Part shown: in pieces, positions 16,235 through 24,294 of the stretch
Position numbering within the stretch: the stretch's first letter is position 1
How the letters are laid out: every line of letters begins with the position of its first letter
Assembly: GCA_030041455.1 (NCBI GenBank)
Contig: JASHNV010000144.1
Location: 1-33,114 of the forward strand
Source of the DNA: Spirochaetia bacterium
GTDB taxonomy: Bacteria > Spirochaetota > Spirochaetia > DAHUYW01
Length of the DNA: 33,114 nucleotides
Reading direction: 5' to 3'
Made by a program: the position numbers and the translations under genes
The notes under the pieces: generated by a model
Told to the model about the DNA's origin: nothing
What the model saw: only the letters and a program-made list of their open reading frames with translations
Databases searched by the model: none

Positions 16235-17287
16235 ATGCTTGGAGCCGGGAACCTGTCCGATCGATCGCCCTTTGAAGTGTTCGCGAGGGGTCTCGACAAT
16301 CCGCGCGGGCTGAAGTTCGGACCCGACGGCTGGCTCTATGTCGCGGAGGCCGGAAGGGGCGGTACGTCCCTCGCGACCAAGCCGGAGGAGTACGAGCAGG
16401 TCCCGGAGCCGATCGGGCCCTATACCGCCGGGCCCGCAAGCGCCCGGGTGCGCGGCATCAGCCCCGACGGCAGGCGGCAGGTCGTCGTCGCCGACGGGCT
16501 GCCGTCCAGCCAAACGAGCGCGAAGTCCGGCGGGATGGTGAGCGGAATCGCCGACGTCGCGTTCGTCGGGCGCACGCTCTACCTCCTCGTGGCGGGCGCG
16601 GGCGGCTCGCACGGGCTCGCGGGAACGACGAACGCGGTCATGCGGGTCGAGGGGGACGGCACGCTCGCGCAGGTCGTCGACCTGAGCGCCTTCTGGCGCG
16701 CGCATCCTCCGGCCGTCGGGGACCCCGGGGACGCGGAGCCCGACGGCACCCCGTTCGCGATGATCCAGGCCCGCGGCAGGCTCTACGTGGTCGAGGCGCA
16801 TAGCGGCGCGATCGACGAGGTCGCCGCCGACGGAAGGATCACGAGGCTGATCGACCTCTCCCGGAGCCTCGGGCACGTCGTTCCGACCGGCATCGCCTTT
16901 CGGGACGGCGCATTCTTCGTGGGAAACCTCCACGGATTTCCGGTCCGGGTCGGCGCCGCGCGGATCCATGAAGTCGCGGACAACGGGGAGATCAACGCCC
17001 TCCCCGCGAAGCTGACCGCGGTGCTCTCGGTGGCCGTCGACGCCCGGGGGCGGCTCTACGCCTTGGAGTCGACCACCTCGGAGGGGTCCCCGCCGGTCCC
17101 CGGAACCGGCCGGCTCGTGAGGCTCGCTCCTCGCTCGGCGGAGGTCGAGGCCATCGCGACGGGCTTGACGTTCCCCACCTCGATGGCGTTCGGTCCGGAC
17201 GGCGCCCTGTACGTCTCGAATTTCGGCTTCGGTTTTCCCCCCGGAGCCGGACAGATCGTCCGGATCGCGATGCCGCCCGGCGGCTGA
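16235..17287 (+). CDS. ScyD/ScyE-family beta-propeller protein (SMP-30/NHL-like)
   Basis: This protein of about 350 residues is built of repeated blades of the form RGLKFGPDGWLYVAEAG, SGIADVAFVGRTLYLLV, PFAMIQARGRLYVVEA, TGIAFRDGAFFVGNL, LSVAVDARGRLYALE and TSMAFGPDGALYVSNFG. This is a six-bladed propeller like the ScyD/ScyE and gluconolactonase group. Family members are usually exported, but no signal peptide is visible here, so it may act in the cytoplasm. I prefer ATG 16235 with GGGAG eight bases upstream; an in-frame GTG at 16226 is the alternative. It follows ldhA after 57 bases and may share its transcript. The enzymatic role and substrate are unknown. Confidence 0.75.
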   Translation: MLGAGNLSDRSPFEVFARGLDNPRGLKFGPDGWLYVAEAGRGGTSLATKPEEYEQVPEPIGPYTAGPASARVRGISPDGRRQVVVADGLPSSQTSAKSGGMVSGIADVAFVGRTLYLLVAGAGGSHGLAGTTNAVMRVEGDGTLAQVVDLSAFWRAHPPAVGDPGDAEPDGTPFAMIQARGRLYVVEAHSGAIDEVAADGRITRLIDLSRSLGHVVPTGIAFRDGAFFVGNLHGFPVRVGAARIHEVADNGEINALPAKLTAVLSVAVDARGRLYALESTTSEGSPPVPGTGRLVRLAPRSAEVEAIATGLTFPTSMAFGPDGALYVSNFGFGFPPGAGQIVRIAMPPGG

Positions 17288-17689
17288 CGCCTGAAAGCCT
17301 CGAGGGCGGGCACCCGGTTCGGTCCGGCGCGAAGGCAGGCTGCGCCGAGATCCGATCGACCTTCTCGTTGCTCGCGCTCAACGACCTCCGCGCCCGCAAG
17401 GGGGCGACGTCTCGACCTGGATCGCGATCGGCGCCGCCCAAGCTCGCCGCGCGCCTCGGGCCGGAAGCGGGACGATCGATCCTTTGAGCTTCTTCGGCCG
17501 CGATCGTCTCCTCGCGAGGCGCTTGGACGGCTTCGCGGAAGGCGCGTTCGAGGCCAACCCGGGTCCCCTGACGGACACAGGAGTCCGACGGCGCTCCTTT
17601 GGGTAGGAGTTCGCCCCACAGGCAGGGGCGGCGCTTGTGGAAGGAACGGACCCTTCGCCTCAAGCCGAGCGAAGCCTCCGGGATCGACT
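17288..17689. other. Gap of about 400 bases with no supported gene
   Basis: This region lies between the convergent ScyD-like and methyltransferase genes. Open frames exist on both strands, but none has recognisable sequence or a convincing start. A plus-strand frame reading STWIAIGAAQA and later IDPLSFFGRDRLLARRLDGF looks faintly protein-like and could be a decayed gene. I see no strong terminator, repeat or RNA gene. Confidence 0.4.
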
Positions 17690-18415
17690 TTAGGCGGCGG
17701 GTCCGGATTCCGACCCTTCGCGGCGCGCGAGCCAGGCGCCCCAAAACAGGCTCGAAAAAAATCGAAGCGGCCGCTTAAAGCCCGAGCGCGCGAGCAGCTC
17801 GGCGACCGCCTCCTCGGAGGCCGGCGGATCGCCGCCCGCGAGGATCGTCTCGAGCCCGCGCTTCCGCTCCTCCGCCGACGCCCCGGCGAGGCGCCAGCGC
17901 TCGCCCCAGGCGGCGAGGAGCAACGGCTCGCTCGCGTAGGCGCGGTGGTTGCAGGCGAGAATGAGCGGCGCGCCGGGGTCGAGCCTCTCCGCGATCGAGC
18001 GCAGGAGCTGCGCTTTCGCCTCGTCGCCCGCGAGGTGGTGGAGGACGCCGATGAGGGTCGCCGCCTCGAAGCGGACGTCGCGGGGGAGCTCTTCCACGTA
18101 GCCGAGGTGCACCCGCGTGCGCTCGGCAAGCCCGCGCTCGCGCAGGCGCGCGACGGCGAGATCGAGCATCGAGGGCGAGGGGTCGACCGCGGTGAACCTC
18201 CAGCCGGGCTCCAAGGCGGCCGCCGTGACGATCTCCTGCGCCGTTCCGCCCGCGCCCACGACTAGGATGGACCGTTCCCCCTCGCCGCCGAGCGCCGCGG
18301 CGAGCATGCACGCCGCAAGCTCGTGGCATGCCTCGTATCCGGCGAGCGCGATGCGGCTCTGTCGCTCGTATGCCCCGGCCCGCTCCGGGCCGAACTTCTC
18401 CGCCGATTCCGTCAT
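17690..18415 (-). CDS. Class I SAM-dependent methyltransferase
   Basis: This 241-residue protein carries the standard class I fold. Motif I is ILVVGAGGTAQE (residues 50-61, binds S-adenosylmethionine). The acidic end of strand 2 is FTAVDPSPSMLDLA (75-88), motif II is in VRFEAATLIGVLHHL, and a later strand carries PLILACNH. The YERQSRIALAGYE opening and the PSPSMLDLA segment fit small-molecule methyltransferases of the Methyltransf_25/12 type. The target is unknown. ATG 18415 is preceded by GAGGA eight bases upstream; the longer frame to 18661 crosses two promoters. It is transcribed divergently from the GGDEF-EAL gene, and the two promoters share the element TTTCGTGGTAT. Confidence 0.85.
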   Translation of the reverse strand: MTESAEKFGPERAGAYERQSRIALAGYEACHELAACMLAAALGGEGERSILVVGAGGTAQEIVTAAALEPGWRFTAVDPSPSMLDLAVARLRERGLAERTRVHLGYVEELPRDVRFEAATLIGVLHHLAGDEAKAQLLRSIAERLDPGAPLILACNHRAYASEPLLLAAWGERWRLAGASAEERKRGLETILAGGDPPASEEAVAELLARSGFKRPLRFFSSLFWGAWLARREGSESGPAA

Positions 18416-18433
18416 CGCTACGTCCTCGCGGGG

Positions 18434-18442
18434 GACATACCA
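18434..18442 (-). promoter_or_regulatory. Extended -10 promoter of the methyltransferase gene
   Basis: On the minus strand the sequence reads CCCTTTCGTGGTATGTCC, giving TGG-TATGTC as an extended -10. Its upstream flank TTTCGTGG is identical to that of the divergent promoter at 18555. The leader would be about 12 bases. Confidence 0.45.
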
Positions 18443-18554
18443 CGAAAGGGCGTCCGGGGCAAGACCGCCCTTCGCCCGCCTGAGAAGGGGCGGCGCTCTC
18501 CTCCGCAGGCTCCCCTCTTCGCGCGAGGCGGAGTCCCCCGGGGCACCTTTTTCG

Positions 18555-18563
18555 TGGTATAGT
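18555..18563 (+). promoter_or_regulatory. Extended -10 promoter of the GGDEF-EAL gene
   Basis: CCTTTTTCGTGGTATAGT contains TGG-TATAGT (18555-18563). It shares the 11 bases TTTCGTGGTAT with the divergent methyltransferase promoter about 115 bases away. No -35 box is seen. The leader to the start codon is about 140 bases. Confidence 0.5.
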
Positions 18564-18662
18564 GGTGAAGGCTCAAGCGATCGATTGAGGGGGAGCGGGG
18601 ACCTCGGCGCGAGAGCATCGAGGCGTATGTCGGACGCCGAACCCTCGGGCGGTTGAGACAAG

Positions 18663-18682
18663 CGGGCGAGCTTCCTCGCCCG
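18663..18682 (+). other. Hairpin in the leader of the GGDEF-EAL gene
   Basis: CGGGCGAG and CTCGCCCG form a perfect 8-bp stem closed by CTTC. It ends about 15 bases before the AGGGGGG ribosome-binding site, so it could influence translation. I looked for c-di-GMP riboswitch consensus features in the 140-base leader and did not find them. Confidence 0.35.
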
Positions 18683-18709
18683 GAGCAGTATCTTCGTAGG
18701 GGGGACCGG

Positions 18710-20842
18710 TTGGGCGCGACTGAATCACCGGAAGACATGGCGAAGACTCACGCCGCGCGGATCCTCTACCTCGTCGGCGGCCCCGGCGATGCGGACGCCG
18801 CGCGCCGCGAGCTCGCCGGGCTGGAGGTCGACTTCGTCGTCGAGGCGGTGTCGAGCGAGGCGGAGCTCCGCGAGGCATTGAACCCGGGCGCCTATGACGC
18901 GGTCCTCGCCGCTTCGAGGTGGTGGCCGGGCGCCGCCGCGAAAGTCGGCTCCCTCGACCCCGGCGTCCCTCTCGTCCTCGTCGTCGACTCCTTCGACGAG
19001 CTTGACGAGCGCGAGCTCGTCGCGAGCGCCGTCACGGACATCGTCGTTCGAGATCGTCTCAAGCGGCTTCGATTTTCCATCCTGCGGGCGCTGCACGTAC
19101 GCGACGCCCGCGCCCTGCATTCTCGCGCGGAGGCGGAGCTCGCGCTCGAGCGCACCCTCCTCACGGCGCTTCTCGACAACAGCCCCGACCAGATCTACTT
19201 CAAGGACCGCCAGAGCCGCTTCCTCCGGATCAGCAACGTCCAGGCGAGGCGTTTTCGCCTCTCAAACCGCGCCGAGGCGGTCGGGAAGACCGATTCCGAC
19301 TTCTTCACGGAGGACCACGCCCGGGAAGCCTTCGAGGACGAGCAGTGGATTCTCAATTCCGGCGCGTCCATTCTCGGCAAGGAGGAGCGCGAGACCTCGG
19401 CCGGCCGTCCCGACAGCTGGGTCCTGACCGACAAGATGCCGCTCGTCGACGAGCGCGGAGCGGTCATCGGCACCTTCGGCGTGTCGCGGGACATCAGCGA
19501 GATCAAGCAGGCCGAGGAGCGGCTGAAGTTCATGGCGACCCACGATCCGCTCACCAACCTGCCGAATCGCTTTCTCATGGCCGACCGGCTGAGGATGGGC
19601 ATGGCGCTCTCCCAGCGAACCGGCTCTCCGCTCGCCGTCATGCTCATCGACCTCGACAGCTTCAAGACCGTGAACGACACCCTCGGTCACGAAGTCGGCG
19701 ACCTGCTGCTGCGCTCGTTCGCCGACCGGGTGCTGAAATGCCTTCGATCGAACGACACCCTCGCGCGAATGGGGGGCGACGAGTTCGTCGCGATCCTCTC
19801 GGAGATGAAGTCGGTCGAGGACCCCGGCGTGGTCGCCGAGCGGATCCTCGCCGCGCTCGAGGAGCCGCACCACGCGGGCGGCCACGAGCTTTTCGTCTCG
19901 TCGAGCATCGGGATCAGCGTCTACCCTCAGGACTGCGACAGCGCGGAGACGTTGCTCCAGAACGCCGACGTGGCGATGTACGCGATCAAGTCGACGGTCA
20001 AGAAGGGCTACCGGTATTATCACCAGGAGCGGACGAAGGGCTCCGCGGGCGACGTCGTCACCGAGCAGAACCTCATGAAGGCGCTCACCGAGCGGCAGTT
20101 CGAGCTCTACTATCAGCCGATCCGCGACGCCGACTCGAACGGGATTACCCTCGCGGAGGTGCTCCTGAGGTGGAATCATCCCGAGAAGGGCCTTCTCGAG
20201 GCGAGCGCCTTCTTTCCCGTCGCCGAGAAAAGCGGGCTCATCATCCCGATGAGCGAATGGGTGCTCCGCCGGGCCTGCGAGAAGAAACGGGAGTGGTCCG
20301 ACCGGGGGCTCGTCGACCTCGCGATCGCGCTGAACATCTCGCCGAAGCATTTTCAGATCGACGGTTTCGCCGCCCTCGTCGGGCGCATTCTGGCCGACAC
20401 CGGCGTGAAGCCCTCGGAGCTCTTTTTCGAGATCACGGAGAGCTCGGCGATGAAGAACCTCGACAAGGCGAGGACGACGATGCTCCAGCTCTCCGAGCTC
20501 GGCGTGCGCATAATCATCGACGATTTCGGCACCGGGTATGCCTCGCTCCGCTGGCTGAAGACCATGCCGACCTACGCGATCAAGATCGACCGGTTTTTCG
20601 TGCATCATATCCTGGGGGATCCGAACAACGTCGCGATCCTCAGGGCCATCATCTCGATGGCGCACAGCCTCGGTCTGAAAGTGATCGTCGGCGGGGTCGA
20701 GACCGAGGAGCAGGCGAGCATGCTCCGCTCCCTCGGCCGGCGGGAGGCGCCGTCCCTGCGCTGCGACTGCCTGCAGGGTTACTTCGTGGGGCGCCCGGCT
20801 CCGGCCACCGAGCTCGCGGCGTTGGTGGCGGGCTCGACCTGA
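18710..20842 (+). CDS. PAS-GGDEF-EAL protein with degenerate receiver-like N-terminus
   Basis: This 710-residue protein belongs to the cyclic-di-GMP signalling families. Residues about 12-130 resemble a receiver domain (AYDAVLAASRWWPGAA, VPLVLVVDSFDELDE) without a clear phospho-acceptor context. A PAS domain follows (about 145-275; LLDNSPDQIYFKDRQSRFLRIS, GTFGVSRDISEIK). The GGDEF domain has an intact MGGDEF (354-359) and should make c-di-GMP. The EAL domain has EVL (483-485) for EAL and keeps DDFGTGYASL and Lys625. It carries Gly661 where the motif AEGVE has a glutamate needed for metal-assisted catalysis, plus an eight-residue insertion (RREAPSLR) before CDCLQGY. Phosphodiesterase activity is therefore doubtful. 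The TTG start is supported by AGGGGGG five bases upstream; ATG 18737 is the alternative. No membrane segment is seen. Confidence 0.9.
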   Translation: MGATESPEDMAKTHAARILYLVGGPGDADAARRELAGLEVDFVVEAVSSEAELREALNPGAYDAVLAASRWWPGAAAKVGSLDPGVPLVLVVDSFDELDERELVASAVTDIVVRDRLKRLRFSILRALHVRDARALHSRAEAELALERTLLTALLDNSPDQIYFKDRQSRFLRISNVQARRFRLSNRAEAVGKTDSDFFTEDHAREAFEDEQWILNSGASILGKEERETSAGRPDSWVLTDKMPLVDERGAVIGTFGVSRDISEIKQAEERLKFMATHDPLTNLPNRFLMADRLRMGMALSQRTGSPLAVMLIDLDSFKTVNDTLGHEVGDLLLRSFADRVLKCLRSNDTLARMGGDEFVAILSEMKSVEDPGVVAERILAALEEPHHAGGHELFVSSSIGISVYPQDCDSAETLLQNADVAMYAIKSTVKKGYRYYHQERTKGSAGDVVTEQNLMKALTERQFELYYQPIRDADSNGITLAEVLLRWNHPEKGLLEASAFFPVAEKSGLIIPMSEWVLRRACEKKREWSDRGLVDLAIALNISPKHFQIDGFAALVGRILADTGVKPSELFFEITESSAMKNLDKARTTMLQLSELGVRIIIDDFGTGYASLRWLKTMPTYAIKIDRFFVHHILGDPNNVAILRAIISMAHSLGLKVIVGGVETEEQASMLRSLGRREAPSLRCDCLQGYFVGRPAPATELAALVAGST

Positions 20843-20902
20843 CCGCACGGCGGTCGGCCGCCCCGCCTTGCGAGGCGCCGAGCGGCGACATCATAGGCCG
20901 GC

Positions 20903-20924
20903 CGGGCTCTCGGTAGGGAGCCCG
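20903..20924 (+). terminator. Hairpin between the GGDEF-EAL gene and uidA
   Basis: CGGGCTC (20903-20909) pairs with GAGCCCG (20918-20924) around an 8-nt loop in the 138-base gap. No T-tract follows. It could separate the two same-strand genes, but no separate promoter for uidA is evident. Confidence 0.3.
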
Positions 20925-20980
20925 CCGGACGGTCGCGCTTCCCGAGGGCCCGCGACCGAGGCTCACGCGAGGGAGAGGGC

Positions 20981-22783
20981 GTGCTGTACCCGAAGATCAA
21001 CGAATATCGCGAGCTCATGGACCTCTCGGGCTTCTGGGATTTTCGCGCGGATCCCGGCGACGACGGCCTCGCGGAAGGCTGGGCGGAAGGGCCGCCCCGT
21101 TGCGTTCCGATCGCCGTGCCGGCGAGCTGGAACGACCAGCTCCCCTCGCTCCGCGACTTCCTCGGGCCCGCCTGGTATGCCACGCGCTTCGAGCTTCCCC
21201 GCGCGTGGCATCACGGCAGGCTCCTCGTGCGGTTCGACTCCGTGAACTATCTCGCCGAGGTCTGGATGAACGGGAAGCGGCTCGGCTCCCACGAGGGCGG
21301 TCACCTGCCTTTCTCCTTCGACGCGACCGAGGCGGCGCGCGCCGGGGCGAATCTCCTCGTCGTGCGCGTCGACGGCCGGCTCGCTCCGGATCGGGTTCCC
21401 CCCGGCGGCGTTCCGCCGAGCCCCCTCGACGCCTTCCCGAGCGGACCCTTCTTTCCCGACGGCTCGTTCGATTTCTTTCCGTTCTGCGGCATTCAGCGAA
21501 CGGTGCGTCTGTGCCTCCTCCCCGAGGGGGCGATCGAGCGGATCGAGGTCGAACCGTCCCTCGCGGGGCCGGGAGCGCTCGTGCGCGTGCGGATCGACGG
21601 CGGGGCGGGGAGCTCGGCGCGGGTGACGCTCGCCGGCCACGGCGCCGAGCTCGCCGCGCAGGCCGACCTTCCGTCGGGGGAGGCGACCGTCGAGCTCCGC
21701 GTGCCCGGGCCGGCGCTCTGGAGCTGCGAAACGCCCAACCTCTACGAGCTCTCCGTCGCGCTCTCCCGCGGGGGCGTCCCCTTCGATTCCTACTCGCTTC
21801 CGGTCGGCCTTCGCGACGTGGCGGTCGACGGGGAGCGGCTGCTCGTGAACGGACGGCCGGTCCGCCTGAAGGGCTTCGGCCGGCACGAGGACTTTCCCGT
21901 CGCGGGACGCGGCTTTCTCCCGCCGGTCATCGTGAGGGACTACGAGCTCATGAGGTGGGTCGGAGCCAACTCGTTCCGGACGACCCACTATCCCTACTCC
22001 GAGGAGATGATGGATCTCGCCGATCGTTTCGGATTCCTCGTGATCGACGAGACGCCCGCCGTGGGTCTCTTCTTCGCCGAAGCCGGCCTTACGCGGCGCT
22101 CGGAGCTCTGCGCCGCCTTCACCCGCGAGCTCATTGAGCGAGACCGCAACCATCCCTGCGTCGTCGCGTGGAGCCTCGCGAACGAGCCGCACTCGAGGCG
22201 GCCCGAGGCGCTTGCCCGCCTGCGGGCGCTCGTCGACCTCGCGAAGTCGCTCGATCCCTCCCGCCCGGTCACGCTCGCGAGCTATCTCGGCTCAGGCGAG
22301 GAGGCCTTCGCCTTCTGCGACGTCGTCTGCCTCAACCGGTACTTCGGATGGTACGAGGCGGGAGGGCGCATCGAGGAGGCCGCAGGCAGGCTTTCGGAGG
22401 AGCTTGATACGCTCCACGCGAAGCTCTCCAAGCCGATCATCCTCACCGAGTTCGGCGCGGATGCCGTCCCGGGCTTCCACGCCGAGCCTCCCGAGATGTT
22501 CAGCGAGGAGTACCAGGCCCGGCTCATCGAGCGCCTGCTCGAGGTCGCCCGATCCAAGCCGTACGTCGTCGGGGCGCACGTGTGGAACCTCTGCGACTTC
22601 AAGACCGGCCAGGCGGTCCACCGCGCGGAGGGCATGAACTTCAAGGGCGTGTTCACCCGCGACCGCCGACCGAAGATGGCGGCCCACCTCCTTCGCCGAC
22701 TCTGGGGGGCGTCGGAGGCGAGGCCTTCCCTTCCCGCGACGCCTGATCGGCGCGCCGAGACTCCCGACGGTTCCGCGTTCTAA
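20981..22783 (+). CDS. uidA: Beta-glucuronidase, glycoside hydrolase family 2
   Basis: This 600-residue enzyme hydrolyses beta-D-glucuronides. It follows E. coli GUS from end to end: the sugar-binding domain (VPASWNDQ, WYATRFELP, HEGGHLPFSFDAT), the immunoglobulin-like domain, and a TIM barrel starting near VNGRPVRLKGFGRHED. The catalytic acid/base is E402 in ANEP and the nucleophile is E490 in ILTEFGAD. The N553-x-K555 pair in MNFKGVFTRDRRPK, which recognises the glucuronate carboxylate, is intact and separates it from beta-galactosidases. The active-site loop after DETPAVG is short, as in enzymes without loop 1. It has no signal peptide and should be cytoplasmic, so glucuronides must be imported. 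The GTG start has GGGAG five bases upstream. It converges with the FGGY kinase gene, overlapping by four bases. Confidence 0.93.
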   Translation: MLYPKINEYRELMDLSGFWDFRADPGDDGLAEGWAEGPPRCVPIAVPASWNDQLPSLRDFLGPAWYATRFELPRAWHHGRLLVRFDSVNYLAEVWMNGKRLGSHEGGHLPFSFDATEAARAGANLLVVRVDGRLAPDRVPPGGVPPSPLDAFPSGPFFPDGSFDFFPFCGIQRTVRLCLLPEGAIERIEVEPSLAGPGALVRVRIDGGAGSSARVTLAGHGAELAAQADLPSGEATVELRVPGPALWSCETPNLYELSVALSRGGVPFDSYSLPVGLRDVAVDGERLLVNGRPVRLKGFGRHEDFPVAGRGFLPPVIVRDYELMRWVGANSFRTTHYPYSEEMMDLADRFGFLVIDETPAVGLFFAEAGLTRRSELCAAFTRELIERDRNHPCVVAWSLANEPHSRRPEALARLRALVDLAKSLDPSRPVTLASYLGSGEEAFAFCDVVCLNRYFGWYEAGGRIEEAAGRLSEELDTLHAKLSKPIILTEFGADAVPGFHAEPPEMFSEEYQARLIERLLEVARSKPYVVGAHVWNLCDFKTGQAVHRAEGMNFKGVFTRDRRPKMAAHLLRRLWGASEARPSLPATPDRRAETPDGSAF

Positions 22784-24294
22784 GTCCGAGGCGAGGAGCG
22801 GAGGCGCCCCCAGTCCCGCGCGAGCTTTCCGACCGCCTCGGAAAGCTCGAGGTACTTCCCGAAAATCTCCCGGTAGCGCGCCGCCGTCGGGGGGTTCGGC
22901 TCGAAACGCCGCTCGATGCGCACGATCCGGCCGGCGGCCTCCTCGGCGGAGGAATAGACCCCGCTTCCGAGACCCGCGAGGATTCCCGCGCCGAGCGCCC
23001 CGGCTTCCGTGACGAAAGGCCGCGCGGCCGGTCGGTCGAGGATGTCCGCGCACATCTGCACGGCGGCGTCGGAGCGGCTCCCTCCGCCGACCGCCGTGAA
23101 CCCATCGATCGAGATGCCCACCGAGGCGAGGCGGTCCACCGATTCCTTGTGGAGGAAGGCGTTCCCCTCCACGATGCCCTTCAGGATATCGGCGCGCGTG
23201 GAGGAGGTGCGCAGGCCGAGGATGACGCCGGAGGAGTCCTGGGTATAGTCGGGGGGCCCGAGGGGGGTAAAGTGGGGAAGGACGAGGAGGGGCCCGGGCC
23301 CGTCGGGGAGCTCGGAGAAGAGGCGGTCGTAGAGCCCCGCGCGCTCCTCGTCCCGGGCGAAGGTGTCTCGGTACCACTTCACGATCGCGCCGCCCATGTG
23401 GTAGATGAAGCTCACGTAGCGGCCGGGGACCGCGTGGTGCTCGGTGTTCAAGCCCAGTCGCAGCATCCCCTCGGGGTCCCTCGCCGACTCGAAGACCGGG
23501 ACGATCGTGGGAAAGGTCCCCATGCCGTACATCGCCTGCCCGGCCCGGACGACCCCGCAGCCGAGGGCGTTCGCGCACTGGTCGTGCGCGCCGCAGGCGA
23601 TCGGCAGGCCCTCGGGGAGGCCGAGCGCGGCGGCCGCCTCCGGCGCGACCCCGCCCACGATCGTGCCCGCCGGAACGCAGTCGGGAAGCTTCTCGCGGTC
23701 GATCCGGCAGGCGGCGAGGAGACGGGGGGACCAGTCGAGCCGGCCGAGATCGAAGAGGAGGAAGCGGTTCGCGAGCGAGTAGTCCACGCGCGGCTCGGCG
23801 CCGAGCATGAACGGCACGAAGCTCGCCCAATTGAGGAACTTGAAGGTCCGCGCGTAGAGCTCGGGGAGGCTCTCCTTGATCCACATGATCTTCGTGAAGC
23901 CGTACTGGCTCACCACCGGGTTCCCGCTGATCCGATAGGAGTCGGCGTCGCTCACCCTGGAGCGCACTTCGGCCACGTACTCCGCGCCGCGGGGGTCGTT
24001 CATGAGGATCGAAGGGCCGAGAATCTCGCGGTCCCTGGAGACCGGGACCACCGCCTCGCCCATCGAGGCGGCCGCGAGCGCCCGAAGCGGGTCCCGCCCG
24101 GTCGCCGCGCGCGCGGCGCCTCGAACGCAGGCTTGAACCGCCTTCCAGACGCGCGGAGCGTCGAGCTCCACCCAATCGGGCCTCGGACTGAGGAGATCGT
24201 ACTCCGCGGACTCGGAGGAGAGCGTCTCCCCCGAATCGGAGAAAACCGCCGCCTTGCAGGCGGTCGTCCCCACGTCGATGCCGAGGAGACTCAC
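22780..24294 (-). CDS. FGGY-family carbohydrate kinase
   Basis: This 504-residue FGGY kinase (xylulokinase/ribulokinase/gluconokinase superfamily) phosphorylates a sugar or polyol with ATP. The N-terminal phosphate loop is LLGIDVGTTACKAAVF (Asp7). The likely catalytic base is Asp238 in CGAHDQCANALG, and the C-terminal ATP-binding motif is AVGGGSRSDAAVQMCADILDRP followed by EAGALGAGILAG. The GTG start overlaps the aldolase stop (GTGA), so the two proteins are translationally coupled and should act in one pathway. Most likely the kinase makes a ketose phosphate that the aldolase then cleaves. Sequence alone does not identify the sugar. The gene ends tail-to-tail with uidA. Confidence 0.88.
   Translation of the reverse strand: MSLLGIDVGTTACKAAVFSDSGETLSSESAEYDLLSPRPDWVELDAPRVWKAVQACVRGAARAATGRDPLRALAAASMGEAVVPVSRDREILGPSILMNDPRGAEYVAEVRSRVSDADSYRISGNPVVSQYGFTKIMWIKESLPELYARTFKFLNWASFVPFMLGAEPRVDYSLANRFLLFDLGRLDWSPRLLAACRIDREKLPDCVPAGTIVGGVAPEAAAALGLPEGLPIACGAHDQCANALGCGVVRAGQAMYGMGTFPTIVPVFESARDPEGMLRLGLNTEHHAVPGRYVSFIYHMGGAIVKWYRDTFARDEERAGLYDRLFSELPDGPGPLLVLPHFTPLGPPDYTQDSSGVILGLRTSSTRADILKGIVEGNAFLHKESVDRLASVGISIDGFTAVGGGSRSDAAVQMCADILDRPAARPFVTEAGALGAGILAGLGSGVYSSAEEAAGRIVRIERRFEPNPPTAARYREIFGKYLELSEAVGKLARDWGRLRSSPRT

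Noticed and set aside
17288-17689. Possible transposase or other gene fragment in the 400-base gap
   Set aside because: No catalytic motif, terminal repeat or target duplication was found. The open frames look like G+C-driven chance frames.
18571-18709. A c-di-GMP (GEMM) riboswitch in the GGDEF-EAL leader
   Set aside because: The conserved core of the known classes is not present. Only a simple hairpin is supported.
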